NCBI RefSeq assembly: GCF_963422225.1
Contig: NZ_OY728607.1
Span: 1,098,501-1,162,500, forward strand
Direction: 5' to 3'
Length of the DNA stretch: 64,000 nucleotides
Source of the DNA: Candidatus Trichorickettsia mobilis
GTDB lineage: Bacteria; Pseudomonadota; Alphaproteobacteria; Rickettsiales; Rickettsiaceae
Part shown: positions 17,916-25,886 of the stretch, in pieces
Layout: each line of letters opens with the position of its first letter
Position numbering within the stretch: position 1 is the stretch's first letter
The notes under the pieces: model-generated
Database searches by the model: none
What the model was told of the DNA's origin: nothing
Seen by the model: only the letters and a program-made list of their open reading frames with translations
Made by a program: the position numbers and the translations under genes

Positions 17916-18167
17916 ATGGATAGATGGCCGCGGAAGCTGGGTGTTGTTTTAGGGATACTTTTTATTATCGGTTTTTTCTGGTTTGTTTGGTCAGGTCTGG
18001 AATTTATAACTATTTCCCTGTTTGGAGCAAAAGTTGCTGGCTATGTAGATAAAATAATAGGGTTTAGCATACTGGCTTTGTGGGTAGCTCATACAATGGA
18101 TAAAATAAACTCTCGGTTAGATAAAATTGAGCAGGATATACAAGACATCAAATATGGCAAAAATTAA
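17916..18167 (+). CDS. Small membrane protein upstream of mlaF-like gene
   Basis: An 83-residue protein I do not recognise. Two hydrophobic segments are visible, about residues 8-30 (VVLGILFIIGFFWFVW) and 45-58 (IIGFSILALWVAH), followed by a charged helix likely to form a coiled coil (KINSRLDKIEQDIQDIKYG). The short charged tail would lie in the cytoplasm. Its end overlaps the start of the MlaF-like ATPase by 14 bp, so they are cotranscribed. Function is unknown. Confidence 0.65.
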   Translation: MDRWPRKLGVVLGILFIIGFFWFVWSGLEFITISLFGAKVAGYVDKIIGFSILALWVAHTMDKINSRLDKIEQDIQDIKYGKN

Positions 18168-18909
18168 AATTCAATCATTATATAAATCGTTTGGTCGGCA
18201 TACGGTGTTAAACGGTATTGACTTGGATATTAAACAAGGGAATTCGTTGGTTATTTTAGGTGGCTCTGGTACTGGTAAATCAGTTCTAATTAAAACTATT
18301 ATCGGGTTGATTGCTCCTGATAGTGGTAGTATTATTATTGATAGCATTGATACTACGTCTATGTCTAGCCAAACTAGATTTGATATTATGAAGAAATGTG
18401 GATTCTTATTTCAGAATGGTGCTTTGTTTGATTCATTGACAGTGCAGGATAATATCACTTTTTTTGCTGAAAGATTATATCAGCTTTCAAAGAGTGATAA
18501 ACAATCTATGGCAGTAGATAAGCTTGAATCTGTAGGCTTATCAGAAAAAATATTAAATTTTTATCCCGCTGAATTGTCTGGTGGAATGCAAAAACGTGTT
18601 GCTCTTGCTAGAGCCATTTGTAGTAATCCAGAAATCATTTTCTTTGATGAGCCTACCACTGGGCTTGATCCAATTATGGCAAATATTATTAATGAGTTGA
18701 TTATTAAGGTTAGAGCAGAACTTGGGGCAACTACTATAACTATTACCCACGACCTTAATAGTGCGGCGATAATAGCGAACGATGTGGCGTTAATTTATCA
18801 GGGTAAGATTATCTGGTATGGCTCAAAAGAAGAAATGGAAGATGCAGATGATCCTTATCTTCATCAATTTGTCCATGGGCTTACTGAAGGACCTATCCAG
18901 TACACCTAG
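18154..18909 (+). CDS. mlaF: ABC transporter ATPase, MlaF-like (lipid transport)
   Basis: A 251-residue ATP-binding subunit matching MlaF, which powers phospholipid movement between the envelope membranes. I use the ATG at 18154 (MAKIKIQSLYKSFG) rather than the open frame start at 18127, because the extra nine residues do not belong to the family. Walker A (GGSGTGKSVL), the signature LSGGMQKRVALAR, Walker B (IIFFDEPTTGLDP) and the His switch (ITITHDLNSA) are all present. The usual mlaE permease and mlaD genes are not next to it here. The C-terminus (ADDPYLHQFVHGLTEGPI) is the typical Mla-specific ending. Confidence 0.88.
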   Translation: MAKIKIQSLYKSFGRHTVLNGIDLDIKQGNSLVILGGSGTGKSVLIKTIIGLIAPDSGSIIIDSIDTTSMSSQTRFDIMKKCGFLFQNGALFDSLTVQDNITFFAERLYQLSKSDKQSMAVDKLESVGLSEKILNFYPAELSGGMQKRVALARAICSNPEIIFFDEPTTGLDPIMANIINELIIKVRAELGATTITITHDLNSAAIIANDVALIYQGKIIWYGSKEEMEDADDPYLHQFVHGLTEGPIQYT

Positions 18910-18949
18910 ATTTGCGCAATATCTAGCTGTATCTCGGCCACACAGAAGG

Positions 18950-18975
18950 TCATCCCGAACTTGTTTTCGGGATGA
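18950..18975 (+). terminator. GC-rich hairpin after mlaF-like gene
   Basis: Perfect 10-bp arms TCATCCCGAA and TTCGGGATGA enclose a 6-base loop, 40 bp after the mlaF stop. No clear T-run follows at once, so it may be a repeat-derived hairpin as well as a terminator. Confidence 0.5.
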
Positions 18976-19083
18976 TGGTTTCTTCGTTCGGGATCTGTCG
19001 ACAATTGCATAAGATACTGAAATGAATTCAGTATAACTTCTATAAAACTATCCTAATTCATCATAATTTACTGTATATTCTCC

Positions 19084-19506
19084 GTGAGTAAAATTGAAAT
19101 ATATCTGCTGTTATTTACCGATAGTTTTGTTAGTGGTTTGGCGATTAATACCAGCAAGGAAATTATGGTTTATACCATCAAAGCCTTTAACACTGCTAAT
19201 AGAGAAATCACTATTATTGTGGTAACAGTTGCTAGTTTGGTAGCAAATTTTGCTAATTATTTTTTTGGCAAAGTATTGTATAATATTTTTGATCGAACTG
19301 GAATAGAGCAACAACAGCTTGTACGCAATAATAGGTTATTAAAATTAGCAAAATATAATAGAATATTTCTATTATTAAGTATAATTCCTTTTTTTGGTAA
19401 GTTTGTACCAGTGATTGCGGGCTTTAGTAAATTTCCTATGGTTAGTACGATATTGATCTGTAGTGGATTGAAATTTGGTTATTATATATACTTAATGATG
19501 ATGTAA
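19084..19506 (+). CDS. Small DedA/YqaA-like membrane protein
   Basis: A 140-residue membrane protein with three or four helices that resembles the YqaA/SNARE-associated (DedA-like) group, suggested by LVANFANYFFGKVLYNIF and the later LSIIPFFGKFVPVIAGFSKFP. These proteins are linked to lipid carrier or membrane homeostasis in other bacteria. I use the GTG start at 19084, which is the first start in frame. The stop lies 5 bp ahead of ubiE, so it is probably in the same transcript. The exact role is not clear. Confidence 0.7.
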   Translation: MSKIEIYLLLFTDSFVSGLAINTSKEIMVYTIKAFNTANREITIIVVTVASLVANFANYFFGKVLYNIFDRTGIEQQQLVRNNRLLKLAKYNRIFLLLSIIPFFGKFVPVIAGFSKFPMVSTILICSGLKFGYYIYLMMM

Positions 19507-19511
19507 TTTTT

Positions 19512-20279
19512 ATGATTAATCAAGATGATCCATCAACATCAACTAATTTTGGGTTTAAGAAAACTAGTGACTCTATAAAGCAAGGTCTAGTTAATGAAAT
19601 TTTTACAGATGTTGCCACTAAATATGATCTGATGAATGATCTGATGAGTTTTGGTATTCATCGTTTATGGAAAGATGAATATGTAAAAAAAATTCCTAAC
19701 TTAAACGCTAATATTTTAGACGTTGCTGGTGGAACTGGCGATATTTCATTTCGTATTATTAATAGGGCAAAAATTAGACAACAGCATCCGCAGATAGTGA
19801 TTTGTGATATTAATCAAGAGATGTTAAAAATTGCTTTAGCTAGAGCTATTAATAATAATATAATTCATGGATTGGAGTATGTATGTGCAGATGCTGAACA
19901 GCTACCATTCGCAAATAATAGTTTTGATTATTATACCATAGCATTCGGTATCAGAAATGTGAAGCAGATACAACAAGCGTTAACTGAAGCTTTCCGAGTG
20001 CTAAAGCCAGGCGGAAAATTTTTGTGTCTGGAGTTTTCTAAGGTGAAATCTGATTGTTTGCAACAATTATATAACCTTTACTCCTTTAATATTATCCCCA
20101 AAATTGGCCAAATAGTTACCGGTAACCAAGCAGCATATAATTATTTAGTCGAAAGCATCAATATGTTTCCGGATCAACAAACTTTTAGCGAAATGATATC
20201 ACGAGCTGGTTTTAGTAAGGTGCATTATCAGAACCTTAGCTTTGGTGTGGTTGCTATTCACAGCGGTTATAAATTATAA
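19512..20279 (+). CDS. ubiE: Demethylmenaquinone/ubiquinone methyltransferase UbiE
   Basis: A 255-residue SAM-dependent C-methyltransferase of ubiquinone synthesis. Clear signatures are FTDVATKYDLMNDLMSFGIH near the start, the SAM-binding ILDVAGGTGDISFR, and the IAFGIRNV plus LKPGGKFLCLEFS segments. The C-terminus ends as usual with the IHSGYKL-type tail. ubiB follows after 17 bp. In Rickettsiales this pair supports an aerobic respiratory chain using ubiquinone. Confidence 0.96.
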   Translation: MINQDDPSTSTNFGFKKTSDSIKQGLVNEIFTDVATKYDLMNDLMSFGIHRLWKDEYVKKIPNLNANILDVAGGTGDISFRIINRAKIRQQHPQIVICDINQEMLKIALARAINNNIIHGLEYVCADAEQLPFANNSFDYYTIAFGIRNVKQIQQALTEAFRVLKPGGKFLCLEFSKVKSDCLQQLYNLYSFNIIPKIGQIVTGNQAAYNYLVESINMFPDQQTFSEMISRAGFSKVHYQNLSFGVVAIHSGYKL

Positions 20280-20296
20280 CTTATAGTGTAGCCTTA

Positions 20297-21676
20297 ATGA
20301 GAATCATATTTGACTTATTGCGTATATTAGTCATTGTAAGCAGATTACAATTATTCACTCATTGTAATGGGGTGACATTCCCTATTTATATCAAAATCCT
20401 AGGAAAATTACTTGAATTAATATTTTATCCTCTAGGGTTAATCAAAAAACCAAAGGCTAGTTTTGGCAAACGTTTAACTACTTGCTTTGAACGATTAGGG
20501 CCAATTTATATCAAACTTGGTCAGACACTATCGACTAGACCTGACTTAGTTGGAGTTGCAGTAGCAGAGAATTTGAAATATCTGCAGGATAGTTTGCCAC
20601 CATTTAGTAGTGCTATAGCTAAGCAAATGATTAAACAGTCTTTGGGGGTAAGCACGGAAGAATTATTTGCGGTGTTTGAAGATAAACCATTTGCAGCAGC
20701 CTCTATTTCACAAGTACATCAAGCAATATTACCAACTGGGGAAAAGGTCGCGGTAAAAATCTTGCGGCCGCAAATTTATACGAAGTATAATAATGATATT
20801 AAGTTGTTATATTTCTTTGCTCGAATATTACCAATAATTTTTATAAAATTGAAACGGCTAAAGATTGTTGAAGTTATCGATGTGTTTAAATCCAGCATGT
20901 TATCAGAGCTAGATTTAAGATTGGAAGCAGCTGCGGCTTCAGAAATGTCAGACAATTTTAAAAATGATCTGGATGTATATATACCAAAAATTTACTGGGC
21001 AATGACTGCACAACAAGTGATGGTAACCGAATGGGTAGATGGTATATCTATATATAATATGGAGCAATTGATTGCTGATCGGTTAGAGCCAGATCTTATT
21101 TCTAGAAAAATTGCAGTATTATTTTTTAATCAAGCTTATAGAGATGGATTTTTTCATGCTGATTTGCACCCTGGTAATATTTTAGTAAGAGCAGATGGTA
21201 GTATCGGATTATTAGATTTCGGTATTATGGGAAGGTTGCCAGAGAAAGATCGCCTTGCTATTGCTGAGATTTTATTTGCTTTTTTACAACGTGATTATAA
21301 GACTGTCGCCAGAATTCATTTAAGAGCCGGTTATATTCCTCCGCATTGTAATATCGAATTATTTGCTCAGAGTTGTCGAGCTGTTTCTGAACCGATTATT
21401 GGCTTGCCAATCAAGGAGATTTCGATAGGCAAGCTATTGGCGCAGTTATTCAAAATTACCGAAGATTTTGGTATGGAAACTCAGCCTCAGCTTTTATTAT
21501 TACAAAAAACGATGGTAGTAGTAGAGGGAATAGGTCATAGCTTGGATCCTGAGATTAATATGTGGCAACTTGCTGAGCCATGGATCAAAAAATGGGCAGC
21601 AAAAAATACTAGTCCAGAAGCTAAAATGTTACGCTTAGTAAAGCGGATAGTAACGGCAGCATTAGATCAGCTATAG
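20297..21676 (+). CDS. ubiB: UbiB-family atypical kinase/ATPase of ubiquinone synthesis
   Basis: A 459-residue member of the ADCK/UbiB family, needed for ubiquinone production. The diagnostic KxGQ-type motif appears as YIKLGQTLSTRPD. Kinase-like motifs are AAASISQVHQA (the A-rich loop), VAVKILRP (nucleotide-binding Lys), FFHADLHPGNILV and IGLLDFGIMG. The usual C-terminal membrane helices seem shortened, as the protein ends in a basic helix at 459 against about 540 in E. coli. The stop codon lies in the edge of an inverted-repeat element. Confidence 0.93.
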   Translation: MRIIFDLLRILVIVSRLQLFTHCNGVTFPIYIKILGKLLELIFYPLGLIKKPKASFGKRLTTCFERLGPIYIKLGQTLSTRPDLVGVAVAENLKYLQDSLPPFSSAIAKQMIKQSLGVSTEELFAVFEDKPFAAASISQVHQAILPTGEKVAVKILRPQIYTKYNNDIKLLYFFARILPIIFIKLKRLKIVEVIDVFKSSMLSELDLRLEAAAASEMSDNFKNDLDVYIPKIYWAMTAQQVMVTEWVDGISIYNMEQLIADRLEPDLISRKIAVLFFNQAYRDGFFHADLHPGNILVRADGSIGLLDFGIMGRLPEKDRLAIAEILFAFLQRDYKTVARIHLRAGYIPPHCNIELFAQSCRAVSEPIIGLPIKEISIGKLLAQLFKITEDFGMETQPQLLLLQKTMVVVEGIGHSLDPEINMWQLAEPWIKKWAAKNTSPEAKMLRLVKRIVTAALDQL

Positions 21677-21797
21677 CGTCGGTCAGTTAGGTGGTAACAG
21701 TTAAATTTTAAGGTAAGGTTGTGCGAAAAATAAATTAAGTATATGTGGAGCTTCTTCGCCTTAAAATTTAACTGTTACCACCTAACTGACTCTAGCT
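21674..21797. repeat. MITE-like element with 31-bp perfect inverted repeats
   Basis: Perfect arms at 21683-21713 and 21759-21789 begin TCAGTTAGGTGGTAACAG. The 45-bp centre has no frame. A degraded relative occurs at 31982-32100. It overlaps the ubiB stop and precedes xthA, and would fold into a long hairpin in any transcript across it. Confidence 0.75.
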
Positions 21798-21820
21798 ATA
21801 CATAAATAGAATTATCTTTA

Positions 21821-22636
21821 ATGAAAATAGTTACTTGGAATATTAATTCCATCCGTTTAAGAATGGTTTTACTTAAACACTTAGTGAGTGTGCATAATCC
21901 TGATGTTATCTTGTTGCAGGAAACTAAAGTTAGTGATGACTTATTTCCATATAATGCACTGCACGAGATAGGTTACCGCTACCTCTATTATCAGGGACAA
22001 AAATCATATAATGGTGTAGCTATCCTATCAAAGCTACCTATTGATGCAAGTTTCTCTATTAAGTTATATAACGATGATAAAAGGCACGTAGCAGTAAAAA
22101 TTGCTGATCTTGAAATTCATAATTTTTATATTCCTGCTGGTGGTGATATCCCAGATATTAACGAAAATCCTAAATTTAAACATAAGTTGGAATATGTGCA
22201 ATTGATTCAGGAATGGTTTAAAGCTAATCGCGATCAAGAGAGTAAAATTATTTTGGCAGGCGATTTAAATATTGCGCCATTAGAGCATGATGTATGGTCC
22301 AGCAAACAATTATCCAAGGTGGTTAGTCATACTGACATAGAACGTGCTGCCTTAATTAATTTACAAAATTCTTTAGGTTTGATTGATAGTGCCAGGTATT
22401 TTGTTCCAGTACATGAAAAATTTTATACTTGGTGGAGTTATAGAAGTATTGACTGGCAAAAATCCAATCGTGGACGCAGGCTTGATCATATTTGGGTAAG
22501 TAATAATCTCCAGAACAGATTAATAGCGATAGAGGCAGTTGTCGATGCAAGAAATTGGCAACGACCATCGGATCATGTGCCGTATATTGTGCAGATTGCT
22601 GATGAATATGAAGGCGGTGGTACTGTGGTTATTTGA
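21821..22636 (+). CDS. xthA: Exodeoxyribonuclease III (AP endonuclease)
   Basis: A 271-residue member of the exonuclease III family, which cuts DNA at abasic sites and trims 3' ends in base excision repair. The opening MKIVTWNINSIRLRM, the metal-binding Glu in LLQETKV, the GVAILSK segment, AGDLNIAPLEHDVW, WWSYRS and the C-terminal RLDHIWVS and SDHVPY motifs are all present. Length is normal. It lies downstream of the inverted-repeat element that follows ubiB. Confidence 0.96.
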   Translation: MKIVTWNINSIRLRMVLLKHLVSVHNPDVILLQETKVSDDLFPYNALHEIGYRYLYYQGQKSYNGVAILSKLPIDASFSIKLYNDDKRHVAVKIADLEIHNFYIPAGGDIPDINENPKFKHKLEYVQLIQEWFKANRDQESKIILAGDLNIAPLEHDVWSSKQLSKVVSHTDIERAALINLQNSLGLIDSARYFVPVHEKFYTWWSYRSIDWQKSNRGRRLDHIWVSNNLQNRLIAIEAVVDARNWQRPSDHVPYIVQIADEYEGGGTVVI

Positions 22637-22790
22637 GACGTTATCGAAGCTAAGCTATATAGTTGCTTTTTTGCCTAATTATTAGTAATTCATATTTGAT
22701 ATTATGAACTAATTCATACTTATTTAATTTTTGCGTCATATACTTGCCTAATGACGCCAAGAATTTTTAAATTATAGCTTTTGCCAGTAA

Positions 22791-22820
22791 GGTAGTGACA
22801 TTAAATTTAATGTCACTACC
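22791..22820. repeat. Perfect 30-bp palindrome
   Basis: GGTAGTGACATTAAA is followed directly by its exact complement. It lies in the 223-bp gap between xthA and an IS91 copy, which holds no gene. It looks like a minimal form of the hairpin at 8035-8141. Confidence 0.7.
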
Positions 22821-23002
22821 TACTGCTCTTTGCTATACATAAACTGGCGCTAAATCCAAGATAAGCCACCTATCGGTGGCAGCTTAGCTTTTTACATCTC
22901 TTGCCAACTTCTGTTATCAAAGGTAATATGCAAGTCATTACAAATAATCAGAGTAAAAGATGGAAATAATCGGTAAAGGAATCTCTATAAAACATATTTT
23001 TC

Positions 23003-24127
23003 TTGATCGGGGTAATTGGCGTCGATTTCACTGAAAAATATAGCGAGCTGAGGTATGGTATTATCTTTAACGTTACTAAAGTTATATTGTGCGGAACGAA
23101 ATATTTAGGATTTAAGAGTTATAGCTGCCCTACATGTGATCACGGTAAATCAGTAGTATTTAGTTGTAAAGGTAGATTTTGTTCTCGTTGCGGTAAGAAG
23201 CAAACAGATCAATGGATAAGTAAAGCTACCAATGTTCTACCAAAGACACGTTGGCAGCACATTACATTTACAATGCCCGACTCATTATGGCCAATATTTT
23301 GGCTTAATCGCAATCTGTTTGGATTAATTTCTGCTGTTGCCGCCGGAATTATTAAGGAAATAGCAACAAAGAAAAAGATTGTAGTCGCTATATTTACTGC
23401 CCTGCACACCTTCGGTAGAGATTTAAAACGTAATGTTCATATCCATTTATCGGTTACTTGCGGCGGTATAGATAGCAAGGGTAATTGGCGTAAATTATTT
23501 TTCCCTGCCGAGCCTATTAAAAAAATGTGGAGACATAGAATTCTTGAGTTATTTCGCTCAGAATACGCCTCAAGTAATTTGAAATTACCGTCGAAATATC
23601 AAAATGATGGCGATTTTAACAACTGGATGATCGGCCTATATGAAATCAGTTGGTATGTTTATTTGCAAAAACCATCAGACGATCATAAACGCAACATAAA
23701 CTATTTAGGGCGATATATAAAACGACCTCCTATTTCTGAGGCAAGAATAGAGGAATATGATGGACTGCAAGTAACGTTTAGATTTCTTGACCACTACAAT
23801 AACACGATTGATCACGTCACAATGCCTGTACTGCAGTTTATATCTAGCCTGATTATGCACATACCCGATCGTTATTTTCGAATAATAAGGTACTACGGCT
23901 TTTTATCTAACAGAACTAGAGGAATACAACTACCTATTGTATATAAGGCGATAAACCAAATTATACCTAAGAAAATCAAGTCATTGAACTGGAGATTAAT
24001 GATTTGGTTAAACTTTAAAAAAGATCCGTTATCTTGTCCAAACTGTAATCAATTTATGAGCCTGAGACAGGTTTATTACGGTTTATCTCCACCCTTGTTA
24101 TTAGTGAAGATCAATGAATTATTGTGA
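23003..24127 (+). CDS. IS91-family HUH/Y2 transposase (copy 1)
   Basis: A 374-residue rolling-circle transposase. Visible parts are an N-terminal zinc finger (SCPTCDHG..SCKGRFCSRCG), the HUH metal site (NVHIHLSVTCGG), the two-tyrosine motif YLGRYIKRPPIS, and a C-terminal zinc ribbon (LSCPNCNQFM). The only start in this frame is a TTG at 23003. Family members begin earlier, and the missing N-terminus is readable from the ATG at 22960 in another frame (KHIFLDRGNWRRF), so a +1 shift near 23028 would be needed for the full protein. Copy 2 has the same protein and the same break. Confidence 0.88.
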   Translation: MIGVIGVDFTEKYSELRYGIIFNVTKVILCGTKYLGFKSYSCPTCDHGKSVVFSCKGRFCSRCGKKQTDQWISKATNVLPKTRWQHITFTMPDSLWPIFWLNRNLFGLISAVAAGIIKEIATKKKIVVAIFTALHTFGRDLKRNVHIHLSVTCGGIDSKGNWRKLFFPAEPIKKMWRHRILELFRSEYASSNLKLPSKYQNDGDFNNWMIGLYEISWYVYLQKPSDDHKRNINYLGRYIKRPPISEARIEEYDGLQVTFRFLDHYNNTIDHVTMPVLQFISSLIMHIPDRYFRIIRYYGFLSNRTRGIQLPIVYKAINQIIPKKIKSLNWRLMIWLNFKKDPLSCPNCNQFMSLRQVYYGLSPPLLLVKINELL

Positions 24128-24178
24128 ACGCCTCGGTGATATTCATATGGTGAACCGTTGCTTCACGCCACGTTAATA

Positions 24179-25081
24179 TAGCTAAACCTCTATAAAACGG
24201 TTATAATCAAAGGGTATAATTAAAATAATTGTTATGACATATTCGATAGATTTTAGAAAGAAAGTACTGGCTATCAAAGAAAAAGAGAAGATGAGTTTTG
24301 AATCAATATCAAAACGTTTTGGAGTAGGAAAAAACACGGTATTTGTATGGACTAAAAAAATATCTCCTCTAAAGAATAGGAATAGAGCTTCGAAAAAAAT
24401 ACCGATTGATAAATTGAGAGAAGACGTGGTGCAATATAGTGACGCGTATCAATATGAAAGAGCTGAGCGGTTAGGAGTGAGTAAATCTGGAATACAAAAA
24501 GCATTAAAGAAGTTGAACATTACGTATAAAAAAAGCTTTAAAACATCCGAAGGCAAAAGAAGAAGAGAGGTTAGAATTTCAGAATAAGATAAAAAAGTAC
24601 GAGGCAGAGGAAAAAGTTATTGTCTTTACCGATGAGAGCGGGTTTGTCCATAGCGCGCCTAGAACTCACGGATATTCGGCAAAAGGCAAGAGGTGTTATG
24701 GTGTTCATGATTGGCATCCGTCAAAAAGAACTAATGTTATAGGGGCATTAGTAGGTAAATCGCTGCTAACCGTGTCAATTTTTGACGGCAATGTTAATAC
24801 AGTTATTTTTAACAGCTGGGTAGAACAAGATTTAATACCGAAATTACCTAATAATTCCGTGGTTGTGACAGACAATGCAAGTTTCCATAAAAGTCCGTAT
24901 TTAAAAACTATGATAGAAAAAGCTGGTCATATATTGGAGTACTTACCGCCTTATTCTCCTGATTTGAATCCTATTGAACCAAAATGGGCTCAAGCTAAAT
25001 CTAGAAGAAGGAAATATCGCTGTGACGTAGACACTCTGTTTGAAAAGTACATGTTATAACCGTTTTATAGGGGTTTAGCTA
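24179..25081 (+). mobile_element. IS630-family element nested in IS91 copy 1
   Basis: Inverted repeats TAGCTAAACC (left) and its near complement (right) bound a 903-bp element flanked by TA on both sides (24177-24178 and 25082-25083). The empty site is preserved in IS91 copy 2 near 35151, where AATATAATT is uninterrupted. TA duplication is the rule for IS630/Tc1-type elements. Confidence 0.9.
24234..25059 (+). CDS. IS630-family transposase in two frames
   Basis: The first frame (24234-24587) encodes a helix-turn-helix N-terminus (FESISKRFGVGKNTVFVW). The catalytic domain is in the +1 frame from about 24541, with VIVFTDESGFVHSA (first Asp), VVVTDNASFHKS (second Asp) and PPYSPDLNPIEPKWAQ (catalytic Glu). 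The switch falls at TTT-AAA-A-CAT, where homology passes from YKKSFK to HPKAKEEE. This is either programmed +1 frameshifting or a one-base insertion in a run of A. Both halves are otherwise intact. Confidence 0.85.
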
Positions 25082-25260
25082 TATAATTTTAAAAAATTGG
25101 CCTATTTTGAGATAGATTTTAAGAGAAGATTTTTATACAAGTGTCAATAATTTCTAATATCACAATTTAACAACCAAATTTTTAAAGAAAATTTTAAAAT
25201 TTTCAAAAAAATATTTTTGGTAAAATTTTTGAAATTCCTATACTACAAGGAGTTTGTTAT

Positions 25261-25656
25261 ATGAAGGAAAAAGAAATAGAAGAAAATTTTGAAGAAGGAA
25301 GCCTACCATTATCAAAAAAAGATAGCCAAGAAAAAATAATAAAAGATGAGAATGATACAAGTATAGTATTACATGAGAAGCCAAAAGACTTGACAGAACA
25401 ACTAATTGAAAAGTTAGTGTTACAAGAGAAACCAGTGCAAGAGAAGCAAGAAGAAGGATTATTGTCAGAAAATTTAATTAGCAGTACTATTTTACAACAG
25501 AAACAAGATTTACAACAGAACCAAGGTGAAGAAGGGTTCAAAGAAGTAGATTTGATAGAAGATAAAACTATCATTCCACATGATGAAGTAAAATTAGGTG
25601 GTGAAATAATAGATCAAAAAGGTGGTGCTGAGGATTCAGTCGATAAAATTGAGTAA
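25261..25656 (+). CDS. Unknown 131-residue Glu/Gln/Lys-rich protein
   Basis: I do not recognise this protein. It is hydrophilic, about a fifth Glu, with repeated QEKP and LQQ-type stretches, no signal peptide and no membrane segment, and is probably disordered or a coiled coil. The start is well supported: AAGGAG lies 8 bp ahead of the ATG at 25261. The IS91 copy ends at 25245, just upstream of that site, so the native promoter has been displaced. A terminator hairpin follows the stop. It may be a small secreted or effector-like protein, but that is a guess. Confidence 0.6.
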   Translation: MKEKEIEENFEEGSLPLSKKDSQEKIIKDENDTSIVLHEKPKDLTEQLIEKLVLQEKPVQEKQEEGLLSENLISSTILQQKQDLQQNQGEEGFKEVDLIEDKTIIPHDEVKLGGEIIDQKGGAEDSVDKIE

Positions 25657-25678
25657 ATTACTAAATTTAATTTAACAA

Positions 25679-25740
25679 AGAACTGGTCTTATCATAGTTT
25701 TGGATAGTTAACTATAGGTAAGACCAGTAAGTTTTTTACC
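25679..25740 (+). terminator. Rho-independent-like terminator
   Basis: Arms ACTGGTCTTA (25682-25691) and TAAGACCAGT (near 25720-25730) enclose a loop and are followed by a T-rich run (GTTTTTTACC). It ends the 131-residue gene. The rest of the spacer to hemW holds a 60-bp stretch like that at 17706 and no gene. Confidence 0.75.
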
Positions 25741-25886
25741 TATAATTATCTCTCTTTCACAAATTCTATTTTTGCAGTTGATTGTATATCGGTACCGTGC
25801 TTGAATTCTCAGCATATATTTATACTCCTTGCTTTTTTATTCTATATACACATAGTTAAGATAAGAAATTTAGTGAGATCTTATCA

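Larger units (their letters stand above)
22860..25245 (+). mobile_element. IS91-family element, copy 1, carrying a nested IS630
   Basis: Comparison with the uninterrupted copy at 34989-36469 fixes both ends: GATAAGCCACC at the transposase 5' side and CTATACTA at the other. Without the 903-bp IS630 and its TA, the length is 1,481 bp, the same as copy 2. There is no target duplication, as expected for rolling-circle IS91 elements. A hairpin (GCCACC-TATC-GGTGGC, 22865-22880) lies at one terminus, and CAA or CAAG abuts that end in both copies. Confidence 0.88.

Noticed and set aside
25219..25245. Outward promoter at the IS91 end (TATACT near 25239) driving the 131-residue gene
   Set aside because: The implied transcription start would fall at or after the AAGGAG site, removing the ribosome-binding site; the -35 match is also weak.
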